Below are positions 42,592-53,253 of a stretch of 64,000 bases of DNA, in pieces. This DNA is from Dryocola sp031988645. Lineage in GTDB: Bacteria; Pseudomonadota; Gammaproteobacteria; Enterobacterales; Enterobacteriaceae. Positions within the stretch are counted from its first letter, which is position 1. The number at the start of each line of letters is the position of its first letter. The notes beneath the pieces were generated by a model. It saw nothing but the letters and a program-made list of their open reading frames with translations. It had not been told where the DNA came from and did no database searches. The position numbers and the translations under genes are program-made. Where the stretch lies: the NCBI RefSeq assembly GCF_051307045.1, contig NZ_CP150452.1:3968001-4032000 (forward strand), read 5' to 3'.

Positions 42592-43125
42592 CTATTTGGC
42601 GGCTAACTGCACAATTTCATGGGCGAAACGCGCTACCTGCTGCCAGTCGGTATAGACGACTTCTTTACGTACGTCGGTTTCACCGCCGGTCATTTTCATA
42701 ATGAAACGAATCATTACGCGATCCAGCCAGCCATAACGCGGATAACGCAGCGCGCCAGCGAACACGGCGCAGTGATCGGGCTTCCAGGGCGAAGCCAACA
42801 GGAACTTGCGCGTATAGGAATTGGTTTGCGGCGTACGTTTTTCTGCTTTACGCGCAACGAGGTTTACAGAAAAGAAGGCGCTCGGCATGGAGTTCAGCGC
42901 CCTCTGATGCTTTTTCACAAAGGCGTCAACGGATGAATGGAAATGACCATAGCGTATGGAAGCGCCGATAATAACGCGGTCGTAGTTATCCCATCCGATG
43001 TCAGCGTTACGATGCAGGTTAACCACATCGCTTTCTACGCCCAGCTCTTTTAGCTCGGAAGCTATATAAGAAGCTATTTCACGAGTCTGACCATCGCGGG
43101 TCGAAAACAGAATCAAAGTCTTCAC
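42592..43125 (-). CDS. hemG: Menaquinone-dependent protoporphyrinogen dehydrogenase HemG
   Basis: 177 aa (E. coli 181). A flavodoxin-like FMN enzyme at the inner membrane face that oxidises protoporphyrinogen IX using quinones. The FMN phosphate loop is STRDGQTREIASY near the N-terminus. It starts with GTG, with GGAG 7 bases upstream, 12 bases after the trkH stop. It is the last gene before the rrn promoters. Confidence 0.96.
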   Translation of the reverse strand: MKTLILFSTRDGQTREIASYIASELKELGVESDVVNLHRNADIGWDNYDRVIIGASIRYGHFHSSVDAFVKKHQRALNSMPSAFFSVNLVARKAEKRTPQTNSYTRKFLLASPWKPDHCAVFAGALRYPRYGWLDRVMIRFIMKMTGGETDVRKEVVYTDWQQVARFAHEIVQLAAK

Positions 43126-43137
43126 TGCGGGCTCCGG

Positions 43138-44590
43138 TTACTCTCGCCAGAAGGTTGGCGTAAACAATACTAGTAAAGTAAATACTTCGAGACGGCCAAA
43201 TAACATGTTGCTGATAAGAATCCACTTCGCTACCGGATTCATGCTGGCAAAGTTGTCCGCCACCACGCCCAGGCCCGGCCCCAGGTTATTAAGCGTGGCC
43301 GCCACTGATGCGAAGGCAGAGAAGTCATCCACTCCCGTCGCGATGATCGCAAGCATGCTGACAATAAACACCAGCGCATACGCCGAGAAGAATCCCCATA
43401 CCGCTTCCAGAATACGTTCCGGCAGCGCGCGATTACCCAGCTTAATGCTGTATACCGCATTTGGGTGCACCAGGCGTTTAAGCTCCCGGTTCCCCTGCTT
43501 GAACAGCAGCAGGATACGAATAACTTTCAGGCCGCCGCCGGTAGAGCCGGCGCAGCCGCCGATAAAGGCCGAACAAAGCAGCAGCACCGGCAGGAAAAGC
43601 GGCCAACGGGCGATACTGTCGGTGGTGAACCCCGCCGTCGTCGCCATCGATACCACCTGGAAGAACGCCTGGTTGAGCGTTTGCAGCGCCGAGCCATAAG
43701 TATTGTGCAGCCACAGCACCAGCGTACAAATGATGACCAGCGTTAGCTGCACGCCGATAAACATGCGGAATTCCGGATCGCGCCAGTAAACCTTCAGATT
43801 ACGGCCGCTGAGCAAAGAGAAGTGCAGGCCGTAGTTACAGCCGGAAATCAGCAGGAAAACGGCCATGATGGTGTTAATCGTAGGGTTGCTGAAGTACCCG
43901 ACGCTGGCGTCATGGGTTGAGAACCCGCCGATAGAGATGGTCGCGAAGCTGTGCCCAATCGCGTCGAAGGCCGGCATCCCGGCAAACCACAGCGCCACCG
44001 CGCAGGCGACGGTTAGCAGCACATAGATAAGCCACAGGGTTTTCGCGGTGTCCGCAATACGCGGGCGCATTTTATTATCTTTTAGCGGCCCTGGCATTTC
44101 GGCCCGATACAGCTGCATGCCGCCTACGCCCAGGATAGGCAGGATAGCCACGGCCAGGACGATGATCCCCATCCCGCCAAACCATTGCAGCATTTGCCGA
44201 TAGAACAAAATGGCGTGCGGCAGGGTGTCCAGCCCCACAAGCGTGGTGGCCCCCGGTGGTGGTTAAACCGGAGAAGGATTCAAAAAAGGCGTCGGTGATC
44301 GTCAGGTTAGGCCGCTCGGAAAAGATAAAGGGTAACGCACCCACGCTCCCCAGCACCGTCCAGAACAGCACCACGATCAGGAAGCCTTCGCGCGGTTTCA
44401 GTTCGCTTTTTTCACGACGGTTCGGCCACCAGAGCAACGACCCAATCACCAGCGCGACGAAGAAAGTCTGAGTAAAGGCGCGGCCAGCACCATCGCGGTA
44501 AAGTAAGGCAACCAGCCCGGGGAGTATCATGGTCCCGGAGAACAGGATAACCAGCAGACCAACGATTCGGGTTATGGCACGAAAATGCAT
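43138..44590 (-). CDS. trkH: Trk potassium uptake protein TrkH (frame broken by one extra base)
   Basis: 483 aa when corrected, from MHFRAITRIVGLL, the E. coli length; eight in-frame upstream codons are excluded. An integral membrane K+ channel subunit partnered by TrkA. Filter regions such as SFSGLTTTGATT and CAGSTGGGLKVIR (pore loops) are visible. The frame breaks at 44248-44254, where ACCGGGGCCACC reads ACCGGGGGCCACC in the sense strand, within the first selectivity loop. Part of pepQ-yigZ-trkH-hemG. Confidence 0.95.
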
Positions 44591-44632
44591 TTCAGCCGCT
44601 TCCTTAAATATCAAAAAATTAAGAGGAGGGAA

Positions 44633-45247
44633 TTATTCTTCAATCGGCAATAAATGCAATGAACCACGGCTAAAATCCGCCAGCCTGAGCGAAAACTCAG
44701 CCAGCTGCGTCTGTGGTAACGCCACCTTAAGCAGCACCGATGCCTGAAATTCACTTTGCACGATTAGCCCATCATTTTGTTTCAGTAGCGCTTCGATGCC
44801 CGCAAGCTGAGCATAATCACACTGCAAAGTATATTCGGTTAATGGCACTTTGAGCACCGTAGGCAGTTGATTTAGCGCCAGCTGAACGCCGCCGCCGTAG
44901 GCTTTAACCAGACCGCCCGTACCCAGTTTGACTCCGCCGTAGTAGCGCACCACCACAGCGGTAATTTCGCCGATGCCGCGCCCCATAAGCTGCGCGAGCA
45001 TCGGCTTGCCGGCCGTCCCGGCAGGCTCTCCGTCGTCAGAAAACCCAAGCTGCTGCGAATCGTTCGGCGCGCCCGCCACCCATGCCCAGCAATGGTGCCG
45101 GGCGTCGGGATGCTGCGCACGAACCTGCTCCACGAAAGCTTTAGCCGCCGCTACCCCATCAGTATGGGCAAGCAGTGTAATAAAGCGGCTTTTCTTGATT
45201 TCCTCGCTGACGCAAAGAGATTCAGCAGGGATCGGCCAGCTCTCCAT
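44633..45247 (-). CDS. yigZ: IMPACT-family protein YigZ
   Basis: 204 aa, the E. coli length. The N-terminal UPF0029/IMPACT domain includes SRFITLLAHTDG and the DDGEPAGTAGKPML signature; the C-terminal domain resembles EF-G domain IV. Function in bacteria is not established. Its ATG shares a base with the pepQ stop (TAATG), so the two are translationally coupled. Confidence 0.95.
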   Translation of the reverse strand: MESWPIPAESLCVSEEIKKSRFITLLAHTDGVAAAKAFVEQVRAQHPDARHHCWAWVAGAPNDSQQLGFSDDGEPAGTAGKPMLAQLMGRGIGEITAVVVRYYGGVKLGTGGLVKAYGGGVQLALNQLPTVLKVPLTEYTLQCDYAQLAGIEALLKQNDGLIVQSEFQASVLLKVALPQTQLAEFSLRLADFSRGSLHLLPIEE

Positions 45248-46579
45248 TACGCCAGCTTCAGATCGCGCGTCATGTTTTCGATGGTATTTTCATGAACAAC
45301 CACGTTGTCCTCGATACGAATCCCGCCGAAAGGTTTAAGCGCGTCAATACGCTGCCAGTCGAAATGTTTGCTGTACTGCCCTTCACGCCATGGCGCCAGC
45401 AGGGATTCAATAAAGTAGATCCCCGGTTCGATGGTCAGAACCATACGCGGCTCAAGCACACGCGTGCAGCGCAGGTACGGATATTGCGACGGGGCGGCAA
45501 GATGCGTGCCGGTATCATCCTGCATAAACCCTGCAACGTCGTGCACCTGCAAACCAAGCGGGTGGCCAATACCGTGCGGCATAAACGGCCCGGTAATGCC
45601 CGTTTCAACCATGGCTTCTTCGCTGATATCGTTCACCAGCTGATGGCGGCACAGCAGTTTAGCAATACGCTGATGGAACTGAACGTGGTAGTCGGTATAA
45701 CGCACGCCCGCTTTCATGGTGCCGATTAACGCCAGCTGCTCGGCGTTAACGTCTTTAATCAGCTGCGCATAGGCGTTATCGCTGCTGGTGGCCCATGTGC
45801 GGGTCAGATCGGCAGCATAACCGTTGTATTCAGCGCCGGCGTCCAGCAGGAAACTGCGCATTTCAGCCGGCGCCTGGTGATCCAGTTTGGTGTAGTGCAA
45901 TACGGCGGCGTGTTCGTTCAACGCCACGATATTGCCGTACGGCACGTCGGTATCGCGATGGCCGGTGGCCGTCAGATAGGCCTGGTTGATGTCGAATTCG
46001 CTCATGCCGGACAGGAACGCTTCGTGCGCAGCCTGATGGCCAACAACGGCCGTCTTCTGCGCCTGACGCATGCATGCCAGCTCATAATCGGTTTTATAAG
46101 CACGATGGTAGTGCAGATAATCAACTACCCCTTTCGGGTTGATGTTCGCCGCCTGAATTTCAAGCTGCAGGGCGCGTTCCGGCACCGGGCCCGATATAAC
46201 CGATGTTGCCACGCGCGGCCGGGAGCTGGCTGCCGATACCCTCGGCTTTCGGCAGGGCGATAACGTCGATCTCTTCGGTCCAGAACGAATGCGGCAGCGG
46301 TTCAACGTTATGCCAGTAATCGACCGGCAGATAGAACCACAGCTTCGGTTTGTTAACGCCATCCACCAGCAGCCAGCAGTTCGGAACCTGTGTTACCGGC
46401 ACCCAGGCTTTGAACTGGGGATTAACTTTGAACGGATAAGGATGGTCATCCAGGAAGACGTTAAACAGCTCTCCGGAGTGAATCAGCAGTGCATCAAGAT
46501 TGAAACGCGCCAGTACATTGCGGGTGCGCTCCTGCAAGGTAGCCACATGATCTTTATAAAGCGAGGCCAGTGAATCCAT
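45247..46579 (-). CDS. pepQ: Xaa-Pro dipeptidase PepQ (frame broken by one extra base)
   Basis: 443 aa when corrected, the E. coli length. A pita-bread metallopeptidase splitting dipeptides with C-terminal proline. Metal ligands are visible in LDAGAEYNGYAADLTR (two Asp), HGIGHPLGLQVHD (His), EPGIYFIE (Glu) and GIRIEDN (Glu). At 46187-46192 ATCGGGCCGGTG reads ATCGGGCCCGGTG in the sense strand. It is divergent from fadB and heads the yigZ-trkH-hemG run. Confidence 0.95.
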
Positions 46580-46727
46580 AAGTTACCCTTCTATTTATAT
46601 GACCTGAACGCCACGCATCTTAGCACACGGCGAACATAGCCGACTTATTTCCGGGGGCTGTGATCATCTTTGCAAATATTTAATGAGTTGTTTGCATTTC
46701 ATTAACATCAATTCCACACTCCCTTCC

Positions 46728-46744
46728 ATCTGGTACGACCAGAT
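46728..46744. promoter_or_regulatory. FadR operator upstream of fadBA
   Basis: ATCTGGTACGACCAGAT is a perfect palindrome (7+3+7) and identical, to my knowledge, to the E. coli fadB FadR site. It lies 27 bases before the fadB ATG. FadR bound here represses fadBA until long-chain acyl-CoA releases it. Confidence 0.93.
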
Positions 46745-46770
46745 CCCATTGCTGGATTCAGGAGACTGAC

Positions 46771-48960
46771 ATGCTCTACCAAGGCGAAACCCTACATCTC
46801 GACTGGCTGGAAGATGGCATTGCCGAACTGGTGTTCGATGCGCCAGGCTCGGTCAACAAACTCGACACCGCAACGGTGGCAAGCTTAGGCCACGCGCTGG
46901 AGGTGCTGGAAAAGCAGCCCGATCTTAAAGGCCTGCTGCTTAGCTCAAATAAAGCGGCGTTTATCGTCGGGGCTGACATTACCGAATTTCTTTCGCTGTT
47001 CCTCGTGCCCGCGGAGCAGCTGACCAGCTGGCTACAATTTGCCAATAGCGTCTTTAACCGGCTGGAAGATTTACCCGTTCCGACTATCGCTGCGGTCAAC
47101 GGCTATGCGCTGGGCGGCGGATGCGAATGCGTGCTGGCTACCGATTATCGTCTGGCGACGCCGGACGCGCGCATTGGCCTGCCGGAAACCAAGCTGGGCA
47201 TTATGCCGGGCTTCGGCGGCTCCGTTCGCCTGCCGCGCATGCTCGGGGCGGACAGCGCGCTGGAAATCATCACCGCCGGCAAAGACGTTAGCGCGGCAGA
47301 AGCGCAAAAAATCGGCCTGGTCGACGGCGTGGTTAAGGCCGAAAAGCTGCGTGAAGGCGCGCTGGCGGTGCTGCACCAGGCGATAAACGGCGATCTGGAC
47401 TGGCAGGCAAAACGTCGGCCAAAACTTGAGCCGCTGCGCTTAAGCAAAATCGAAGCGACCATGAGCTTTACCATCGCTAAAGGCATGGTGATGCAGATTG
47501 CGGGCAAACACTACCCTGCCCCGATGACGGCGGTAAAAACAATAGAAGCCGCGGCCGGCCTTGGCCGCGACGAAGCATTAAAACTTGAGACCCAAAGCTT
47601 CGTGCCCCTGGCACGTTCCAACGAGGCCCGTGCGCTGGTCGGGATTTTCCTGAACGACCAATATGTTAAAGGTCAGGCGAAAAAGCTGACCAAAAATAGC
47701 GAAGCCCCGAAACAGGCTGCCGTACTGGGCGCCGGGATCATGGGCGGCGGCATTGCTTACCAGTCGGCCTGGAAAGGCGTACCGGTATTAATGAAGGATA
47801 TTAACGAGAAGTCGCTGGCGTTGGGGATTTCCGAGGCCAGCAAGCTACTTAACAAACAGCTCGAGCGCGGCAAAATCGACGGCATGAAGCTGGCCGGCGT
47901 GATTGCCACCATTCATCCAACGCTGGATTACGCCGGTTTTGAACGTGTCGAAGCAGTCGTTGAAGCGGTGGTCGAAAATCCGCAGGTGAAAAAAGCCGTG
48001 CTGGCGGAAGTGGAGGATAAAGTCAGCCCGGATACGGTGCTGGCCTCTAACACCTCGACCATTCCGATTAGCGAGCTGGCAAACAGCCTTAAGCGTCCGG
48101 AAAACTTCTGCGGCATGCACTTCTTCAACCCGGTGCATCGCATGCCGCTGGTGGAGGTGATTCGCGGCGAGAAAACCTCCGAGCAAACCATCGCAAAAGT
48201 TGTCGCATGGGCCAGCAAGATGGGCAAAACGCCCGTCGTGGTGAACGACTGCCCGGGCTTCTTCGTTAACCGCGTGCTGTTCCCCTATTTTGCCGGCTTC
48301 AGCCAGCTAATGCGCGACGGCGCGGATTTCCGTCAGATAGACAAAGTGATGGAAAAGCAGTTTGGCTGGCCGATGGGCCCGGCTTATCTGCTCGACGTCG
48401 TCGGGATTGATACCGCACACCACGCGCAGGCCGTCATGGCCGCCGGTTTCCCGCAGCGCATGCAGAAAGATTATCGCGATGCGATTGACGCAATGTTTGA
48501 CGCGGGCCGCTACGGCCAGAAAACCCAGCAGGGCTTCTATCGCTATAAAGAAGACAGCAAAGGCAAGCCGCGCAAAGAGCAGGACGAAACCACCGACGCT
48601 GTGCTTGCCGATGTCAGCACGGCAGGCCATAGCTTCAGCGACGAAGAGATTATCGCCCGCATGATGATCCCGATGGTCAACGAAGTGGTGCGCTGCCTGG
48701 AAGAAGGCATTATCGCCAGCCCGGCGGAAGCCGATATGGCGCTGGTTTACGGCCTGGGCTTCCCTGCGTTCCACGGCGGCGCTTTCCGCTGGTTAGACAC
48801 CCTCGGCTGCGCAAAATACCTCGATATGGCTCAGCGGTACGAGCATCTCGGCCCGCTCTATCAGGCGCCCGATGGCCTGCGTGCGAAAGCTTCCCGTAAC
48901 GAGCCGTACTATCCCCCGGTTGCGCCTGCGCGCCCGGCCAGTGACCTGAAAAGCGCCTGA
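46771..48960 (+). CDS. fadB: Fatty acid oxidation complex alpha subunit FadB
   Basis: 729 aa, the E. coli length. The N-terminal enoyl-CoA hydratase domain has GADITEFL, ALGGGCE and LPETKLGIMPGFGG with the two catalytic Glu; the central NAD-binding fold begins GAGIMGGGIAYQ; the hydroxyacyl-CoA dehydrogenase His lies in CGMHFFNPVHRMPLVE. It forms an alpha2-beta2 complex with FadA for aerobic beta-oxidation. Shine-Dalgarno CAGGAGA; the frame is intact despite many GGCC sites. Confidence 0.98.
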   Translation: MLYQGETLHLDWLEDGIAELVFDAPGSVNKLDTATVASLGHALEVLEKQPDLKGLLLSSNKAAFIVGADITEFLSLFLVPAEQLTSWLQFANSVFNRLEDLPVPTIAAVNGYALGGGCECVLATDYRLATPDARIGLPETKLGIMPGFGGSVRLPRMLGADSALEIITAGKDVSAAEAQKIGLVDGVVKAEKLREGALAVLHQAINGDLDWQAKRRPKLEPLRLSKIEATMSFTIAKGMVMQIAGKHYPAPMTAVKTIEAAAGLGRDEALKLETQSFVPLARSNEARALVGIFLNDQYVKGQAKKLTKNSEAPKQAAVLGAGIMGGGIAYQSAWKGVPVLMKDINEKSLALGISEASKLLNKQLERGKIDGMKLAGVIATIHPTLDYAGFERVEAVVEAVVENPQVKKAVLAEVEDKVSPDTVLASNTSTIPISELANSLKRPENFCGMHFFNPVHRMPLVEVIRGEKTSEQTIAKVVAWASKMGKTPVVVNDCPGFFVNRVLFPYFAGFSQLMRDGADFRQIDKVMEKQFGWPMGPAYLLDVVGIDTAHHAQAVMAAGFPQRMQKDYRDAIDAMFDAGRYGQKTQQGFYRYKEDSKGKPRKEQDETTDAVLADVSTAGHSFSDEEIIARMMIPMVNEVVRCLEEGIIASPAEADMALVYGLGFPAFHGGAFRWLDTLGCAKYLDMAQRYEHLGPLYQAPDGLRAKASRNEPYYPPVAPARPASDLKSA

Positions 48961-48969
48961 GGAGTGATT

Positions 48970-50133
48970 ATGGAAAAGGTTGTAATTGTCGATGCCATCC
49001 GCACCCCGATGGGCCGCTCTAAAGGTGGCGCTTATCGCAACGTGCGTGCGGAAGATCTTTCCGCCCATCTGATGCGCAGCATTCTGTCGCGTAACCCAGC
49101 GCTGGAAGCCGCGGCGCTCGACGATATTTACTGGGGCTGCGTTCAGCAAACGCTGGAGCAGGGTTTCAACATCGGGCGTAACGCCGCTTTGCTAGCGGAA
49201 ATCCCGCATTCGGTTCCGGCAGTCACCGTGAACCGTTTGTGTGGTTCGTCGATGCAGGCCCTGCACGATGCGGCGCGCATGATTCAGACCGGCGATGCGC
49301 ATGCCTGCCTGATTGGCGGCGTGGAGCATATGGGCCATGTGCCAATGAGCCACGGCGTTGATTTCCATCCGGGGCTGAGCCGCAACGTGGCGAAAGCTGC
49401 CGGCATGATGGGCCTGACCGCCGAGATGCTGGCGCGCATGCACGGCATCAGCCGTGAAATGCAGGACCAGTTCGCCGCTCGTTCCCACCAGCGCGCATGG
49501 GCCGCAACCGAGGCCGGCCATTTCAAAAATGAAATCGTCGCCACCAGCGGCCATGATGCTGACGGCGTGCTTAAGCGCTTTGATTACGACGAGGTTATCC
49601 GTCCGGAAACCACCGTCGAAGGCCTCGCCTCGCTGAAACCGGCCTTCGATCCGGTCAACGGAACCGTCACCGCAGGCACCTCTTCGGCGCTGTCCGACGG
49701 CGCCGCCGCCATGCTGCTGATGAGCGAATCGCGCGCTAAAGAGCTGGGTCTGAAGATCCGCGCCCGCATTCGTTCCATGGCGGTGGTGGGCTGCGATCCG
49801 TCGATTATGGGTTACGGCCCGGTTCCGGCCTCGAAGATGGCGTTGAAAAAGGCGGGCCTGAGCGCCGCTGATATCGACCTGTTTGAGATGAACGAAGCCT
49901 TCGCCGCGCAGATCCTGCCGTGCATTAAGGATCTGGGACTGATGGATAAGATCGACGAGAAGATTAACCTTAACGGCGGCGCCATCGCGCTGGGCCACCC
50001 GCTAGGCTGCTCCGGCGCCCGTATCAGCACCACGCTGCTTAACCTGATGGAACGTCGCGACGCGCAGTTTGGCCTCGCCACCATGTGTATCGGGCTGGGC
50101 CAGGGGATAGCAACGGTCATAGAAAGAAATTAA
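48970..50133 (+). CDS. fadA: 3-ketoacyl-CoA thiolase FadA
   Basis: 387 aa from MEKVVIVDAIRTP, the E. coli length; a GTG two codons upstream is rejected. The acyl-accepting Cys is in NRLCGSSMQAL, the His in ALGHPLGCSGAR and the second Cys in MCIGLGQG. It starts 9 bases after fadB and makes the beta subunit of the same complex. Confidence 0.98.
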   Translation: MEKVVIVDAIRTPMGRSKGGAYRNVRAEDLSAHLMRSILSRNPALEAAALDDIYWGCVQQTLEQGFNIGRNAALLAEIPHSVPAVTVNRLCGSSMQALHDAARMIQTGDAHACLIGGVEHMGHVPMSHGVDFHPGLSRNVAKAAGMMGLTAEMLARMHGISREMQDQFAARSHQRAWAATEAGHFKNEIVATSGHDADGVLKRFDYDEVIRPETTVEGLASLKPAFDPVNGTVTAGTSSALSDGAAAMLLMSESRAKELGLKIRARIRSMAVVGCDPSIMGYGPVPASKMALKKAGLSAADIDLFEMNEAFAAQILPCIKDLGLMDKIDEKINLNGGAIALGHPLGCSGARISTTLLNLMERRDAQFGLATMCIGLGQGIATVIERN

Positions 50134-50266
50134 ACGTTGGATTACAGGGTGGATAAGCGCAAACGCCTTCCACCCTGTTAGCCGCAGGCGGCGGATAACG
50201 CTAATGCTTACCCGCCCTGCGGAACCGACAGCAGACAAGGTATTTCGCAGAGTTTAGTTGCCGTTT

Positions 50267-50294
50267 TTCCCGCCTGTCAGGGGCGGGTTTTTTA
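50267..50294 (+). terminator. fadBA terminator
   Basis: CCCGCC pairs with GGCGGG around a short loop and is followed by six T. It lies between fadA and the convergent fre. Confidence 0.85.
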
Positions 50295-50301
50295 TTGGCG
50301 C

Positions 50302-51004
50302 TTAAATAAAAGCGAAGGCATCACCGAACATGCGCTCGACGTTTGCGCCGCGCTCGTTGCAGAACAGGTCGCGTGCGATCTTCGCCATTTCAAAGCGTCC
50401 GGCGATATAAATATCGTGCCCGGCAAGCGTGCCGTAATCCTGCATCACCGCCGTCAACACGGTGCCGCTGCGCCCGCGCCAGCCTTCTTCCGGCTGTTCG
50501 ACCACCGCTTCCACCCGCAGATTCTCATGCTGCACCGACAGCGCTTCCAGCTCGGCCAGGTCGTAGAGATGCTTTTCTTCGCGGGCCGCCCCAGTAAATA
50601 GCGATTTCACGCTGCGGGTTACGCGCCAGCGCCGTCAACAGAATCGAGCGCACGTAGGAAAAGCCAGTGCCGCCGGCAATCAGAATTAACGGGCGATCTT
50701 CATCGTCGCGCAGCCAGGCGTCGCCGTGCGGAATATCCACAACGATTTCCTTTTCCTTCAGAATGCGGTCCATTACGGCCATCGCGTACAGGTTGAGTTC
50801 TGAGGCGCCGATGTGCAGCTCGATAAACTCGCGATCGCTCGGCGTGGACGCCATGGAGAACGGACGCTTGTCGCGTTCATCCATCACCACCATCAAATAC
50901 TGTCCGGCCTGAAAGGAGAAATCCGCTTCCGGCAGCAATCGAACGCGATATACCGTATCCGTTATCGCTTCTACCGAGGTCACTTTACAGCTTAAGGTTG
51001 TCAT
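50302..51004 (-). CDS. fre: NAD(P)H-flavin reductase Fre (frame broken by one extra base)
   Basis: 233 aa when corrected, from MTTLSCKVTSVE, the E. coli length. It reduces free flavins with NAD(P)H and supplies electrons to ferric iron and cob(III)alamin. The flavin motif RPFSMAST and the nucleotide motif GGTGFSYVRSIL are present. At 50583-50587 GGCGGCCGCGAA reads GGCGGCCCGCGAA in the sense strand, after the AIYWGG segment. It is downstream of ubiD. Confidence 0.95.
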
Positions 51005-51051
51005 GCGTTCCCTCTGTCGGGTCAATAATGCAAAACTGTAAAAATCGCCCC

Positions 51052-52537
51052 TCAGGCGTTTTTACCGTTATCGAAAATAGCCAGTTCATCCCAGATTGCG
51101 TCAATACGCGCGCAGACTTCCGCATCTTTTTTGATAGGACGCCCCCACTCACGCTGGGTTTCTCCTGGCCATTTATTGGTGGCATCCAGTCCCATTTTTG
51201 AACCAAGGCCGGAAACCGGCGAGGCAAAATCCAGGTAATCGATCGGCGTGTTCTCTACCAGTACGGTATCACGCGCCGGATCCATACGCGTAGTGATGGC
51301 CCAAATAACGTCGTTCCAGTCACGCGCGTTAACATCGTCATCGCATACGATGACAAACTTGGTGTACATAAACTGCCGCAGGAAGGACCAGACGCCCATC
51401 ATCACGCGTTTGGCGTGGCCGGCGTACTGCTTTTTAATGGTCACGACCGCAAGGCGATACGAACACCCTTCCGGCGGCAGATAGAAATCAACAATTTCCG
51501 GGAACTGCTTTTGTAATATCGGCACGAAGACTTCGTTTAGCGCCACGCCCAGCACGGCCGGTTCATCCGGCGGCCGCCCGGTATAGGTGGAATGATAAAT
51601 AGCGTCTTCGCGCTGGGTAATATGGGTGACGGTAAATACCGGGAAGCTATCTACTTCATTGTAGTATCCCGTGTGGTCGCCATACGGCCCTTCCGGCGCC
51701 GTTTCCCCCGGCTCGATATAGCCTTCCAGCACGATTTCCGCGCTGGCAGGCACTTCGAGATCGTTAGAAAGACATTTTACGACTTCGGTTTTGGTGCCGC
51801 GCAGCAGCCCGGCAAAAGCATATTCGGAAAGGGTATCAGGGACGGGGGTTACCGCGCCGAGAATGGTCGCCGGGTCGGCGCCCAGCGCTACGGAAACCGG
51901 GAAACGTTCGCCGGGATGCGCTGCGCACCACTCCTGGAAATCAAGCGCGCCGCCGCGATGCGACAGCCAGCGCATGATAAGTTTATTCTTGCCGATCAGC
52001 TGCTGGCGATAAATGCCGAGATTTTGCCGTTCTTTATGCGGGCCCGCGGGTAACGGTCAGTCCCCAGGTGATCAGCGGCGCGGCATCTTCGGGCCAGCAC
52101 TGCATAATGGGAATACGGTTTAAATCGACCTGCTCCCCTTCCCAGACTTTTTCCTGACAGGGCGCGCCGCGCAGCCTTTTGGTCGGCATATTCAGCACCT
52201 GTTTGAACTGCGGCAGTTTATCAAACAGGTCGCGAAAGCCTTTCGGCGGCTCCGGCTCTTTCAGGAAGGCCAGCAGCTTACCCACCTCACGCAGGGCGGA
52301 CACGTCTTCCTGTCCCATTCCCATCGCCACTCGCTTCGGCGTGCCGAACAAATTGCACAAGACCGGCATGCTGTAACCTTTCGGATTTTCGAACAGCAGC
52401 GCCGGGCCGTTTGCCCGCAGGGTACGATCGGCAATTTCGGTCATTTCCAGATGCGGATCGACGGGCATTGCGATACGTTTTAGCTCACCGCGTTGCTCAA
52501 GCAGCGTAATAAAGTCGCGTAGGTCGTGGTATTTCAT
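51052..52537 (-). CDS. ubiD: 4-hydroxy-3-polyprenylbenzoate decarboxylase UbiD (frame broken by one extra base)
   Basis: 494 aa when corrected from MKYHDLRDF (E. coli 497). The prenyl-FMN decarboxylase of ubiquinone synthesis. Conserved regions ENPKGYSMPVLCNLFGTP, EGPYGDHTGYYNE and GLGSKMGLDATNKW are present. At 52040-52045 CGCGGGCCGCAT reads CGCGGGCCCGCAT in the sense strand, directly after LTVTRGP. The pair ubiD-fre is conserved. Confidence 0.95.
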
Positions 52538-52724
52538 GCAGTTAATCCAGGCCCGGAGAATGGCCGTCATTATACGGACTTCAACTGCGCCATGCTGTAT
52601 TTTTGTTAAAAACAGGTAACTGCCTGGCCATTAAGCGGATGGCGGCGGGTTATACTTGTGCTGGCTATCTCTGAGTTCGACCTTTTGTTATTCTTGCGCG
52701 CTCAATGAGGTGAGATGAGAAATT

Positions 52725-53219
52725 ATGGAATCCTGGTATCTTCTGTACTGCAAAAGAGGACAGCTGCTGCGGGCGCAAGAGCATCTTGAGCGCCAGGCGG
52801 TCAACTGCCTTACTCCGATGATCACGCTGGAAAAGATGGTGCGTGGAAAGCGAACTGCAGTCAGTGAACCCTTGTTCCCGAACTATATGTTCGTCAAGTT
52901 CGATCCGGAAAACATCCACACCACCACGGTCAACTCCACCCGCGGCGTGAGCCACTTTGTCCGCTTTGGCTCCCAGCCTGCCAACGTGCCGGATGACGTT
53001 ATCGATGGGTTAATCAACTACCACCCTGAAAACGTCACCGATCCGGAAACGCCTTATCCAGGCGATAGCGTAGTGATCACCGAAGGGGCCTTCGAAGGAC
53101 TGGAGGCGATATTCAGCGAGCCGGACGGTGAGGCGCGCTCGATGCTGCTGCTTAACCTGCTAAATAAGCAGGTAAGGCAAAGCGTGAAGAATACGGACTT
53201 CAGGAAGCTGCAGAAATAA
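52725..53219 (+). CDS. rfaH: Transcription antiterminator RfaH
   Basis: 164 aa (E. coli 162). A NusG paralogue recruited to ops sites, raising expression of long LPS, capsule and similar operons. The NGN domain begins ESWYLLYCKRGQLLRAQEHL, with SEPLFPNYMFVKF; the C-terminal domain switches from helix hairpin to KOW barrel. It is divergent from ubiD and followed by a terminator. Confidence 0.97.
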   Translation: MESWYLLYCKRGQLLRAQEHLERQAVNCLTPMITLEKMVRGKRTAVSEPLFPNYMFVKFDPENIHTTTVNSTRGVSHFVRFGSQPANVPDDVIDGLINYHPENVTDPETPYPGDSVVITEGAFEGLEAIFSEPDGEARSMLLLNLLNKQVRQSVKNTDFRKLQK

Positions 53220-53221
53220 GC

Positions 53222-53247
53222 AAGGCCAGCAATGCTGGCCTTTTTAG
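53222..53247 (+). terminator. rfaH terminator
   Basis: AAGGCCAGC pairs perfectly with GCTGGCCTT around AAT, followed by TTTTTA. It separates rfaH from the convergent hemB and its GGCC pair is unaltered. Confidence 0.92.
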
Positions 53248-53253
53248 TAGCGT